Assembly (NCBI GenBank): GCA_033816765.1
Contig: CM066289.1
Location: 1,674,001-1,738,000 of the forward strand
Length of the DNA stretch: 64,000 bases
Direction of reading: 5' to 3'
Source: Nothopassalora personata
Lineage: Eukaryota; Ascomycota; Dothideomycetes; Mycosphaerellales; Mycosphaerellaceae
Shown here: positions 30,198 to 40,199 of the stretch, in pieces
Layout: each line of letters starts with the position of its first letter
Position numbering within the stretch: the first letter of the stretch is position 1
Made by a program: the position numbers and the translations under genes
The notes under the pieces: generated by a model
What the model was told of the DNA's origin: nothing
Database searches by the model: none
The model's input: the letters and a program-made list of their open reading frames with translations, nothing else

Positions 30198-31067
30198 TTC
30201 CGTGGCCCCTACTCTTATCGATCTTCCGTCCTCGTTGGGTAACGTCCAGTTCCATTGGCTGTGGTCCATAGTAGGGTTGGCTTTGTCGTGAGAATTCTCC
30301 CTTCGCAACGTATCCTCCTAAGGGTCTGCGATCCGGAGCGTATCCTGCTATTCCTCCTACTTTGGAGTCGTATTTCTTCTCCTGGTGTCGTTCCCAGAGC
30401 TGGTCATCGATGTTGATCGACGCCTTCATTAGCTCTTCGAGGTTGGTGATCCGTCCCCCGTGTCTTATCAACTCGTCCTTGACGGAGTCCTTAAGTCCAC
30501 GTCGGAACATAGTCATCAACGCCGTCTGGTCCCATCCGGTGATTTGTCCGTATTCTTCGAATTTGGCGGCATACTCTGAAGTAGACGTCTTCTGCTTTAG
30601 GTGTTGAATAATTCGTATGGCCTGTTGGACTTCGTTCGAGGTTCCAAAGATTGATTTCATCTTTTCTTTGAAAAGGGTGTAGCTCCTGAACATTCCAGTG
30701 GGGTCTAATCGTCCCATACCTTCAAGGTATTCCTTAAGGTAAGGTTTGATCCAGTTCTGCGCACTTCCGCGAAGGTACGTGATGGCGAAGATAGTCCTCT
30801 TATTAGCATCGACTGGGTTGAACATGAGATACATATCCATCTGATTGATCCAGTCGTCGAACTTGGCTCTGTCTCCATGGAAGAGGTCTGGCTTGGCGGC
30901 CTTAACGTCGTTCTTCCTTGGAGTAGACTCGTCATCGTCATCAGACTCATCGTCCTTCGTGGTGGTAGTCTGTTGTGGTGGCGCACGGCGGATGCTTCCT
31001 GCTTCGCTGGGGGCGGGTGTTCCCCTACCAGCTGCTTGAGTAGCGCTCATCCTGAGGGCGTTCAAAG

Positions 31068-31476
31068 TGTTATTGTCTCGTTCCAGGGCTAGTCTCAAAA
31101 GAGAGATAAGTCAAGTCACGTGGCGGTATTATTCTTTGGAGAGGCTGAAGCAAGCTGAGCGAAGATGAATGATAGGAATAAGAGTTGTATTCCAATCAGT
31201 GAGATAGTAACATGAGTTGAACGCATCAGAACCATAAGGGTTTCTAGCGTTCCTAAATACAAAGGAGATAGAGCGTTTGCTCTCCGTGCTCTCCATGCTC
31301 TCCATGCTCTCTCGAGATCACCGAGATCAACGAGATCAAGGAGATCACTTCAGTTGCTCTCTCGGTTCCTTGGTTTTATTCCTGCGGGTGAGAGAGCACT
31401 TCTCGGGCGGAAGCGCCCACCAATTGTGGAGGTCTGATTGGTTAGCTTCCTTCAGCCCCAGATCAGAACCGTAACA
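31068..31476 (-). repeat. 5' LTR of gypsy C (complete)
   Basis: 409 bp, TG...CA in element orientation. It contains short tandem runs (CTCCATGCTCT and GAGATCA repeats near 31290-31350). Followed on the right by target duplication copy GTGTC. Confidence 0.85.
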
Positions 31477-31481
31477 GTGTC

Positions 31482-33469
31482 TTAACTTCTAAAATGGGCT
31501 CTATTTTAAGGGTTCTAATGCTTGTGTTCTAGTGTTCTAGGATGTAGTCGTACCCTAGTATAGTAGTTGAAGGGTAACTAACTAAGCTAAGGGGCTACCT
31601 AGTAAGGAGATTAACGGCGGTACGAAGTGAATTATAAAAGAGAGGGTTGCTAGAAGGATTGAGAAATCAGATATAGGCCATATTCGCGCTAAGTATGTAA
31701 GGTTATTGCGTTATAAGTGCGTGTGACCGTTAGGTGAGCTTTGCTGCGAGTTGTGGGCCTTATATCATTCTTAGAAGTCCTTTAGTCCTCTCTAGTTGTA
31801 AAGGTAGGGTGTCCTTAGCCCCTAGCTAAATGAATTGCGAGTGTTCATTTTAGAAGTAAAGTAAAGATAGTACCCCCAGCTATTAAAGCGAGGGTATGCC
31901 TATTTACTAATCTCCTAAATTAAGGTGATTAACAAACCGCTAGTGCTGTTAAGGAGTTAGGACCTTAGTTAGAACGTCCGCGGCTATCTCCTATGTCCTT
32001 ATCTAGCTAATTTCAAGACGTCCTGCTTAGTACTATTCCCTAAGCCAGCATTATTAGACGTCTACATGCCTTATCTTAGTATCAATTCTGCCATTTAGGG
32101 TCTTAACAATCCTTATAGTCTACTAGTTATCACAGTATAGCAGTATCCGATTCTCCAATTTAAGGGTAACTGCACTAAAGAGCCTATCCCACTATAGGAC
32201 CTCTAAGGCGGCGTGACTAAGGGCATATAGCTCTAATTTAGTGCTTGATTTCGTGACCATTCCCTACTTAACTGCTCTCTAGTCGATAATCCCCTTAAAA
32301 AGGAAAAAGACAAAGGCCTCACTTAATCTACGAGTTTCCTTGTCGTCGGTAAATAAGGCATCTAAGGCCCTATAGAATTCTAGTAGCGTTAAGTCCGAGG
32401 GTTTAGGTAGGCCGTAGTACTTAATCGAATAATCTGTAGTGTAGAGAAGGTATTAAATCAAGTGTCTCACTGCCCTAAGAGCCTCCTTTGTAGGGTTAGT
32501 TAGGTACTAAGAAAGAAGAGAGACTAAAAAGGATATATTAGGGCGCGTTTCCACTACTGCGAAGTTCACCGATCCTACTTAGGACCTGTAAACGTTAATC
32601 TCTTCCGTAGTGGCCTAAAGTTCATTTCTAAGGCCGATATATCCCCCTAGTAGGGGAGTTTCAATCCTCTTCTCCGGTCTTAAGATACCGTAGCGATAAC
32701 TAATCTTCTCGATATAGGCCTTCTAATTGAGTTTAAGGATCCGCTGTTAACAATTGCGAGTAATGTAAATCCCGCAGAACCATTTAATAGGTCCTATTAC
32801 CTTTATCTCGTATTTGTTAGTTAGTCCTTAAACAAGCTCCTTAGCTCTTAATTCGGATTTTAAGGGCTAAGTGAAGTAAATATTATCTATATAGAAGAAA
32901 ACTAGGACTAAAAATTCCCTGTTAATAAAGAGACAGTCCGTAACTTTAGATAGGCCGAGGTCGTTAAGGGTGTTTTTGAGCTCTAAATACTATAGTAGAG
33001 GGGACTCCTTAAATCCGTAAAGGCCTTTGTAGCACCTTAGAAGTTTTCCTTCCTTCTTAAATCCTTTAGGAGTATACATGTATACTAGCGATAGCATAGG
33101 GGCATTGAGAAACGCGTTTACGGCGTCCATCTACAGTGTCTCAAGGTCAAAATAGGCCACTAGGGCTATTATATACCTAAAGAGTCTTGTATAAAGGGTT
33201 GCTGCGTAGGTTTCCCCTATAGCGTCCTTTTAATCGCCTCGAGCGCACACTCGAGCCTTGCATTTTAGGAGTTCTACGTTTTGGTTAAGCTTGTATTTCT
33301 ATACCTAAGTTATTAACGTTATCGGGTGTCCTACTGCTTCGACCTTATTACACTAAGATAGGGTATTTGTCGTAAATTGCTTCTTAAATTCTTTAACACT
33401 TGCTGCCCTAAATGCTTCCCTATAAGGGTGTATGTTAAGGTCCTTCTATTGCTTTAGTTCAGGGGGTAG
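31482..33469 (-). pseudogene. Copia A reverse transcriptase region, heavily mutated
   Basis: No open frame survives, but minus-strand translation near 33250-33300 resembles the copia KARWVVRGD block (KCKARVCARGD), and near 32880-32920 gives LVLVFFYIDN, matching LVLVYVDD with RIP-type changes. The order of the blocks fits a copia RT read from right to left. The piece is bounded by gypsy C on the left and gypsy F on the right. TA steps are very frequent and stops occur in all frames. Confidence 0.75.
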
Positions 33470-33666
33470 TGTTAAGGGGATGTCGCAATGTATAGCACGC
33501 CCACGACCTGCCAGTCGTAGATGAACTAATTCTTGCCTTTTGTTCAAGACGCATCGCGCGTCGCAAGGTGTACTCATGCGTGTCACGTGCGGCTTGGCAG
33601 CCGGTCGCGACCGCATGTCACATGCAAGGCCACATGTAGGGGTTAGCCACTGGGCTGCCCCTTACA
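33470..33666 (-). repeat. 3' LTR of gypsy F
   Basis: 197 bp. Next to it, at 33667-33682, lies the C/T-rich complement of a polypurine tract (GGGAGGGGAGGCAAT in element orientation), as expected for the plus-strand primer. Confidence 0.9.
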
Positions 33667-33839
33667 ATTGCCTCCCCTCCCGTGCGAGCTGTCCTCAGCT
33701 CGCTAGTTGCTACGTAGAGGCTCCTATGTACTTCCAGAACCATAGTTGCTATGCGGCCCACATGCGGGTTGCGTGCGTGTCGTCATGTAGGTGTAGGTGA
33801 GTGAGGCTTGGTTGCCATGCCGACGCAGCTGGTTAGGGG

Positions 33840-33847
33840 CATAAAAC
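33840..33847 (+). promoter_or_regulatory. TATA-like box of the antisense gene in gypsy F
   Basis: CATAAAAC lies 121 bp upstream of the antisense ATG and is followed by a C/T- and CA-rich leader up to 33967, a common layout for fungal promoters. It is inside the element, 173 bp from the 3' LTR. The function is inferred. Confidence 0.35.
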
Positions 33848-33967
33848 TCCAGCCCAACCCAGCCCTTTCTCAGCACGCTCCCCAGCTCATCACCTTCGCC
33901 ACACCACCACCACGCACCCGCACCGCACCATCATCGCAAGCGCCTCGCCAGCATCATCATCATCATC

Positions 33968-34738
33968 ATGTCGGCCGTGCCCTCCTCGCCGCCATTCTCT
34001 GGCCGCTCCGCCTCCTCCAGCAGCACCAGCAGCGACAGCACCACCAGCGCCGCAGAAGACGAGCGCCGCCAGGCGGCTCTGGTGCGCGACGCACCCAGAA
34101 CGCCTGGTGGTCGCAAGCGACCAGCATCACCCTCGCAGCCACCAACGCCCTCGCCAGCCACCAAGCTCTCGCAGAGAATCAACATGTGCATGCGGTGCCT
34201 CCCGTACTTCGTCAGGGGTAAGTCTCCACGCGCGTCGCCTGCGATTCGCATGCTAACCACTTGCTAGACGAGGCCGACGACTGTGATAGTGTCACCACCG
34301 GCGAGCTCCTGAAGAAGTGTGGCCGCTGCAGGCGCAGCAAACACAGCTGCGTGCCCAACACCAGCCACGCCATCGCCTCGCTGGTGAGCCGCCTGCGCGC
34401 CGCGCGGTCCCAGCGCGACTTCCTCACGGCCATGATGGGCCAGGCGCCCACAGACCTCCAGCAGCAGGAGCTGGTGGAGCAGATCCGCCTGTGTGCCCAG
34501 CTGGGCAACGACATCAAGGAGGTAAGTCGCTGCTTCGCTCGTGCGAGTCGACTGCTACTCGCGGGGGAGGGCTCTAGTGCGTCCCCTGTGCTTCGGCTGA
34601 CCCTTCCTATAGGCCATCAGGCAGTTCAATGCCTACAAGCACAAGCGTGCCGGGGAGACCCGCATGCGTGCCTCCGCCGCCGCCGCCACCACTGCCGACC
34701 AGGCATTCTTGCCTGAGTCACTGCGTGACGACAACTGA
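33968..34738 (+). CDS. Spliced antisense gene inside gypsy F: 209-residue cysteine-motif protein, function unknown
   Basis: Three exons, 33968-34217, 34268-34521 and 34613-34738, join in frame to 209 residues. Intron 1 (50 nt) has GTAAGT, branch GCTAAC and TAG. Intron 2 (91 nt) has GTAAGT, branch GCTGAC and ATAG. Residues 1-70 are Ser/Ala/Pro-rich. Then come NMCMRCLPYFVR and, after intron 1, DEADDC and KKCGRCRRSKHSC. The last is C-x2-C-x6-C, the same spacing as one half of a Zn2Cys6 finger. A helical stretch follows (SLVSRLRAARSQRDFLTAMM, then QQQELVEQIRLCAQLGNDIKE), and the tail is Ala-rich. It lies between the pol stop (34873) and the 3' LTR, on the opposite strand. No RIP-like decay is seen. 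I do not recognise the family. A captured host gene or an element-encoded regulator both fit. Confidence 0.75.
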
Positions 34739-37700
34739 GGCGCTCGCCTCACACGCTGCTCGCGGGCTCCTCGCCTGCTACCACTCTGCGTGGCCCCTGG
34801 TGGGCGCGCCACTCTTCAGCTTTTGTTTTGTTTATAGTTGAGAAAAGTTTTGTTTGTGCTCCAGTGCCAGTCTCATTTGCTTCTCCTTGACGCCTCATAG
34901 CCGGCTACCATGCGATCCGCATTCGCAAGGCCCTCCGCCGGTTCCCAGCTGTTGTACTCCTCTGGCCAGTCCTTCCACTGGACTAGATACTGCAGCTTGC
35001 CCTTGCGCTTACGCCTATCCAGCACTGCCTCTACCTCATACTCTCCGTCCTCATTAGCTAGAGGGGGTACGGGTCCATCCTCATCGCTACCGATATACGG
35101 CTCGAGGAGAGAGACATGGAAGACGTTGTGGAGCCTTGAGTCGGCTGGTAGCGCTAGGCGGTACGCCTGCGAACCGACAGCGTCCGTAATGCGGTATGGG
35201 CCGATGAACTTCGGACCCATCTTCTTCTTTGGCACTGCCAACTTGAGGTTCTTCGTTGACAACAGGACTAAGTCACCTACGCGGTAGGTCTTGGCTTGGT
35301 GGGTCTTGTTGTAGTAGCGAGCCTGGCTTTCTGCTGCAGCCTTCCATCGCTCCTCGAGTGTAGCGCGTAGTTTTCGCATGCGACTCGCAGCTGTTACCGC
35401 TGCTGGTACTTCCCCCCCCCTGGGTCTCGTCTCGAGATCCAGTTGGTGCAGGGGCAATCTTAGGTCGCCAACCGTGCGCTATTTCGAACGGACTCATCCG
35501 CAGTGTTGGGTGGATGCTGTTATTAGCTGCGAATTCAGCAACTGCAAGCCACTCAGCCCACTCAGTTTGATTGTCACTGCAGTAACAACGAAGGTATTGT
35601 TCGAGGGTTTGGTTTGCCCTCTCAGTTTGGCCGTCAGTCTGAGGGTGAAAGGCCGTGGATAGCTTGCGCTTCACACGCGCCTCGAAGCAGAAGTCACTCC
35701 AAAACTGACTAGTGAAGACCGGACCTCGGTCGCTCACTATGCCTGACGGGACACCATAGTGTCGCACGACTTCGTCTCGCAGGAGCCTCGCAAGCTCCAC
35801 GGCTGTGCAAGTCTTCGTCGTCGGGATGTACAAGCTCATTTTTGAGTAGCGATCGACTATCACTAGGATCGCATCATACATGCAACCGGCTCGCGTGCTT
35901 GGAGGTAGGTCCGTAATGAAATCCATGGTGATTTCCTGCCACGGTCGCTCCGGTCTAGGAAGCGGTTGCAGCTCGCCGTAGGGTCGATGGCGCCTCGCCT
36001 TCGAACCCTGGCAGGTTCTGCAGGCTTGGACGTATTGTTTCACGTCCGTGCTAAGTGAGTCCCACCAATAATTACGTCGCAACAGCTCTTCAGTCTTGGT
36101 CCTTCCAAAGTGACCCGCGAGGACGTCGTCGTGGTGCATGCGAATCAGATGCGACCTGATTGCGTGATCCCTGGGTACCACGATCGCGTCTCCGCAGTAC
36201 ACAAGGTCATCCTTCACATGCCATCCCTTGGCGTCCCTCGCGCTTGGCGCCTGCGCCAAGCATGCGACACACTGGTCGTCTTGCTGCTGCGCGATCTTCA
36301 TTAAGAGTGGGATCAACTCACCCGTCGAGCTGTAAGCTTGACCCTGTATCACTGCAGCGCACACTGCTGCTGGTAAAGACGGCTTGTCTTGATGGGGAAG
36401 GTCACCTCTCCGCATTGCCATCGCCGCGCCTATGTCGCCCTGCATCGCCTCGCAGGTGGCAAGCACGCGCTTCACCGTCGGCTCGCTTGTCCCTTCCAGA
36501 GACTCCTTCCAGAAAGACAGCTTACTTTGCAAGGTAGGCAGCAAGTTCGAAGTTTGTTGCGTTATGGCTGCGTAGTCACTGCGTCTCGAAGGCGCGTCGG
36601 CTGGGTTAGTCTTACCCGGCCGATGCTCCACTACAAAATCAAAAGACTGCAGGAACGTAGCCCATCGAGCTTGCCGCCCATTCAGCTGCTTTACTGTCAT
36701 GAAGCCCTGTAGGTTAGCGTGGTCGACTAGCACTCGCACCGCATGCGTAGCGCCCTCCAAGTATGGCCTCCAATGCTTGAAAGCCTCAACCACTGCAAGT
36801 AGCTCCTGATCGTGCGTCTCGTAGTTGCACTCAGCTGGTATCATCTTGCGTGAATAGAACGCGATGGGATGCCACTCAGCACCAAACAATTGGGATATGA
36901 TACCTGCGATCGCGAAACCTGAGGCATCCGTCTCGACTCGCGTGCGCAGCGCAGGATCGAAGTGCCTAAGTATTGGTGCACCTAAGAATCCGGCCTTAAG
37001 CTGTCGAAACGCCTGCTCTTCGCTTAAGGTCCACGTGAGAGGGCCGTGCTTCTTGCCGTCCTTGGATCCCTTTAGCAGGTCCGTTAGGGGCTTGCAGACC
37101 CTTGAGTATCCTTCTATAAAACGCCGGTAGAAGTTGCAAAACCCAAGGAAGGACTGGACCTCATGAAAGGTCGTAGGTGTAGGCCATTCCTCGATAGCGG
37201 CTACCCTGCTCCTGTCCATCGACACGCCTGCGGCGCTCACGACAAACCCAAGGAACTCTGCACTCTCCTGGAAGAAGTGACACTTCTTAGGGTTTGCGAA
37301 CAGGGCAAACTTTCGTAGCCTCTCCAGCACCGCGCGTACGGCTCGCACGTGTGCCTCACGCGTCTCGCTGTAGATGAGGATATCATCTAGGTAGACCACG
37401 CAAATGTCATCAACTAAGCCGGTCAGCGCCTTGTTGATATACCCTTGAAAGGTTGCCGGTGCGTTGGTTAACCCGAACGGCATCACCAGGTACTCGTAGT
37501 GTCCGTATCGCGTGCGAAACGCAGTCTTCCACTCATCGCCTCGCTTAATAGGGATACGATGGTAGGCGTCCTTCAAATCGATTGTAGTGAAGAACCTGGA
37601 ACCTGATAGCCTATCTAGCGTCTCGCTGATTAGGGGCAGGGGGTATCGGTTCTTCACTGTAATCTCATTCAGGCCTCTGTAATCAACACAGAGCCTAAGA

Positions 37701-38452
37701 GTGCCATTCTTCTTTGGCACGAACAGGATAGGCGCACCCGCCTCGCTTGCGGACCGCCTAATCCACCCCTTCTCCATTGCTTGCGCAAGGTACTCCTTCA
37801 AGGCCTCCAACTCAGTCAAGGACTGGTGGTACAGCGGCTTGAAAGGGGGTTTCTTTCCTTCAACGAGATCAATCGCATGCTCAACCCCGTCGGGCATCTT
37901 GCGCTTCGCCTGCTCATTAGGTGCGTATACATCTCGGAAGTCTGCAAATTCTTCAGGCCACGAGGGGCCCTCTCCTTCAGGTACTGCTGCAGCAATAGCC
38001 CGAACACTCATCGCATAAACCTGCTTTGAGCTCTCGAGATCCTCAAGGAACTCGCGTGCGTCACGCTGCTGAACCGCAGGCGTCTCTGCACCGTAGTACC
38101 ACTGGTCATCCTTATCGGCCTTCACTATCCGATTACGATGCCGCCAGGGTCTACCCAAAATCACTGATGGCCTACCCATAGGCACCGCGTAGCAGATGGC
38201 GTCACTCACGCGCTCTACTCCCGCGTCATCAGCGAGTCGCAGCCGAACCGCAAAGGCGCCGTAGCAATACCCTGGGTCATGCGCATACGACTCTAACTTC
38301 GGCAGCCTTGCCCCATCAATGGGTTGCATTTGATGTCGGAGTACATACTCATACGACACTAGGCTGAGATCCGCACAGTCATCCAGGAGAAACGTGGCCT
38401 CGCGAAAGCCCTCACGAGTCTCGACTGCGCCTCGCAAGTGACGCGCTGGACA

Positions 38453-38842
38453 CGCATCCACTCGCCTCAAGGGGTCGACTTCAGGAAAACTCGGACTCAG
38501 GAGCGACCCACTTATGGTCCTCTGCCTTTTCCCTGGTCGCTGCGATGGACACACATCCACTCGCCTCAAGGGGTCGACTTCAGGAAAACTCGGACTCAGG
38601 AGCGACCCACTTCTGGTCCTCTGCCTTTTCCCTGGTCGCTGCGATGGACACACATCCACTCGCCTCAAGGGGTCGACTTCAGGAAAACTCGGACTCAGGA
38701 GCGACCCACTTCTGGTCCTCTGCCTTTTCCCTGGTCGCTGCGATGGACACACATCCACTCGCCTCAAGGGGTCGACTTCAGGAAAACTCGGACTCAGGAG
38801 CGACCCACTTCTGGTCCTCTGCCTTTTCCCTGGTCGCTGCCC
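38453..38842. repeat. 99-bp tandem repeat, about four units, at the gag-pol junction of gypsy F
   Basis: The landmark TCGCCTCAAGG starts at 38462, 38561, 38660 and 38759, exactly 99 bp apart. Copies are nearly identical (one TAT/TCT change in the first). 99 bp is 33 codons, so in the pol frame the array encodes a repeated basic peptide (RVDVCPSQRPGKRQRT plus SGSLLSPSFPEVDPL) without breaking the frame. The last unit holds the gag stop and the frameshift site. Confidence 0.9.
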
Positions 38843-39960
38843 TTCTCAGTCAGAGCCTTCGCAGCGTCTACCCTGCGAACCGCTTGCGCGCCACGGTCCT
38901 TCCACAGGTGCCTGTTCGGGCAATCCGTCTTAATGTGACCCTTCTTATGGCATCCATAGCACTCCGCTTTGGTCCTATCAAAGGTCACAGACGATCCGCC
39001 GGCGTCCCGCTGGTAACTCGCACCCGGGTCGCGCGACGCCTGACTATGCTTCTGCTGCTTCGAGCCACGATCGCTTCGCCCTTGGTCGCCCTCAGTCTCT
39101 CGCCTGCGGCGACCATGCTGCCCGCGGTCGTGCCCTCCGCTGCCACGCTCCGTGCTTTCAATGCGCGAAGCCAGGATCACCAGTTCCTCTCTGGTTGTTG
39201 GGATGTCATGAAACTTGACGATTGCGGACCGCAGGCCAGGCGCAAGCTTAGCGAGCATATGTCGCACGCGTTGCGCCTCCGTATAGTCCCCCAACTGATC
39301 CTCCATGACATCCAGCTCAGTCGCAAACTGACGCACTGTCTGGTTGTCCTTCTGTTTCACCGCCTCATACTCCAACATCACGTTGAGCACGCGGTTCACA
39401 GGATCGCCGCATGCGTCTCGACAGAACTCCTCAAAGTCCTGGTATGTATACCCTTTAAGGTCAAGGACGCTATGGTTGGCGTGCCATCGCTCACTTGCCT
39501 CTCCGCTTAGGTACATAACCCCATACAGGACCTTTGACTCGTTCGTCGCATACGTGCCGCCTGAGAGGGCAAAGACAAGAGAGAGCTCCCTTAGGAATAC
39601 CCGTGCTTTCTTGATCGAGTCCCCTCTAAAAGGCGTAGGTTCTTTGAGACGCAAACGTGTCGCATGCGATGCGACCGCGCCTCGAGCTGCGATATCATCG
39701 TCAGTTACTACAGATGGAGGAGGGGGAGGGGGAGTAGGGGATAGTTCTCCGCCGGATTCGCCCTGAGGGTCCGCCGGCGGCACGCTTGCGTCCCGCAAGA
39801 TCTCCAACTGTTCAATCTCCCTCTGTATCTCCTTCTCCTCAACCTCTGCCCGAAGGGCATCCCTCCTTGCGACTAAGGCTGCACGCCTCGCTTGTTGCTG
39901 GGCCCTAGGGCTCAGGGGAGCCGCAAGCGTAGCGCTGCTGTCGTCGCGTTCGGACTCCAT
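38794..39960 (-). CDS. Gypsy F gag with zinc knuckle
   Basis: 388 residues from ATG 39958-39960 (MESERDDSSATLAAPLSPRAQQQ). The N-terminus is Arg/Glu-rich and probably coiled coil (ARRDALRAEVEEKEIQREIEQL). A proline run (PTPPPPPP) follows. The gag/retrotransposon capsid domain is RVFLRELSLVF, YLSGEASERWHANH and FCRDACGDPVNRVLNVMLEYEA (in pieces). Next is an RG-rich stretch (about GSGGHDRGQHGRRRRET), then the zinc knuckle CYGCHKKGHIKTDC. The frame ends at TGA 38794-38796 within the last 99-bp unit, overlapping the pol frame by about 50 nt. Confidence 0.9.
   Translation of the reverse strand: MESERDDSSATLAAPLSPRAQQQARRAALVARRDALRAEVEEKEIQREIEQLEILRDASVPPADPQGESGGELSPTPPPPPPSVVTDDDIAARGAVASHATRLRLKEPTPFRGDSIKKARVFLRELSLVFALSGGTYATNESKVLYGVMYLSGEASERWHANHSVLDLKGYTYQDFEEFCRDACGDPVNRVLNVMLEYEAVKQKDNQTVRQFATELDVMEDQLGDYTEAQRVRHMLAKLAPGLRSAIVKFHDIPTTREELVILASRIESTERGSGGHDRGQHGRRRRETEGDQGRSDRGSKQQKHSQASRDPGASYQRDAGGSSVTFDRTKAECYGCHKKGHIKTDCPNRHLWKDRGAQAVRRVDAAKALTEKGSDQGKGRGPEVGRS
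38824..38830 (-). promoter_or_regulatory. -1 ribosomal frameshift heptamer of gypsy F
   Basis: In the gag frame the minus strand reads CAG-GGA-AAA-GGC, giving G-GGA-AAA, inside the short overlap of gag and pol. A slip of -1 enters the pol frame (AGG-CAG-AGG), which is then open. The 99-bp repeats lie directly downstream. Confidence 0.65.
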
Positions 39961-39997
39961 GGCGTGTATGGATTGCAACGAAGAGAAGAATTAGAAC

Positions 39998-40194
39998 TGT
40001 TAAGGGGATGTCGCAATGTATAGCACGCCCACGACCTGCCAGTCGTAGATGAACTAATTCTTGCCTTTTGTTCAAGACGCATCGCGCGTCGCAAGGTGTA
40101 CTCATGCGTGTCACGTGCGGCTTGGCAGCCGGTCGCGACCGCATGTCACATGCAAGGCCACATGTAGGGGTTAGCCACTGGGCTGCCCCTTACA
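39998..40194 (-). repeat. 5' LTR of gypsy F
   Basis: 197 bp, same as the 3' LTR by eye; followed by target duplication copy GGTAG at 40195-40199. Confidence 0.9.
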
Positions 40195-40199
40195 GGTAG

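Larger units (their letters stand above)
26713..30202. repeat. Target-site duplication TTCCG of copia D
   Basis: TTCCG occurs at 26713-26717 and again at 30198-30202, flanking copia D inside gypsy C gag. With these limits the LTRs begin ACTTG and end TATCT in element orientation. Confidence 0.85.
25547..31050 (-). pseudogene. Gypsy C gag, split by copia D
   Basis: The gag frame starts at ATG 31048-31050 (MSATQAAGRGTPAPSE) and runs to the insertion at 30203. It resumes at 26717 without loss of frame and stops at TAG 25547-25549. The first part has the gag fold (FDDWINQMDMYLMF; ITYLRGSAQNWIKPYL; FRRGLKDSVKDELIRHGG). The second opens with the zinc knuckle CYACGKEGHMARDC, followed by a long acidic tail (about residue EEDSSEGEESDTDGDNEQ). 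Only the TTCCG duplication and the copia D sequence interrupt it, so before that insertion gag was intact. Confidence 0.85.
20028..31476 (-). mobile_element. Gypsy (Ty3-like) retrotransposon 'C', incomplete, inserted in copia A
   Basis: Flanked by a perfect target duplication GTGTC at 20023-20027 and 31477-31481. The right (5') LTR is complete at 31068-31476 (409 bp, TG...CA). Of the left LTR only 20028-20112 remains. Own sequence is 20028-20112, 24143-26717 and 30203-31476, about 3.9 kb. Copia D sits inside gag with its own target duplication. Copia E replaces everything between the middle of the reverse transcriptase and the left LTR, so RNase H, integrase and most of the 3' LTR are lost. 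The surviving LTR stretch differs from the right LTR at one C/T site, so the element is young compared with A. Confidence 0.88.
34873..38842 (-). pseudogene. Gypsy F pol: protease, RT, RNase H, integrase, chromodomain, with one frame break
   Basis: The pol frame opens within the end of gag (below ~38842). It crosses the 33-residue repeats and then shows a protease-like domain (FLLDDCADLSLVSYEYV), RT (LRLCVDYRGLNE; YLVMPFGLTNAP; VYLDDILIYS), RNase H (RVETDASGFAIAGI), the integrase zinc finger (H..H..CRTCQGSK) and DDE core (DFITDLPP; SDRGPVFTS; PQTDGQTERANQ). Near 35412-35420 (a C9 run) the frame breaks. The next frame (35457-34873) continues with the integrase end (YYNKTHQAKTYRVGDLVLL..LHNVFHVSLLEPY) and a chromodomain (YEVEAVLDRRKRKGKLQYLVQWKDW). 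Apart from this break all motifs are intact. A homopolymer sequencing error or a recent mutation would explain it. Confidence 0.85.
33470..40194 (-). mobile_element. Gypsy chromovirus 'F' with an extra antisense gene
   Basis: 6,725 bp between a perfect duplication GGTAG (33465-33469 and 40195-40199). It has two 197-bp LTRs with TG...CA ends that look identical, so the insertion is recent. In element orientation it carries gag (39960 to 38794), a 99-bp tandem repeat array, pol with protease, RT, RNase H, integrase and a C-terminal chromodomain (to 34873), then about 1.2 kb holding a spliced gene on the opposite strand, a polypurine tract (complement of 33667-33682) and the 3' LTR. It is inserted in copia A. 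The only lesion seen is a frame break at a C9 run in pol. Confidence 0.92.

Noticed and set aside
38438..38938. Plus-strand frames over the 99-bp repeats
   Set aside because: They exist only because the repeat length is a multiple of three; the real gag and pol frames run on the minus strand.
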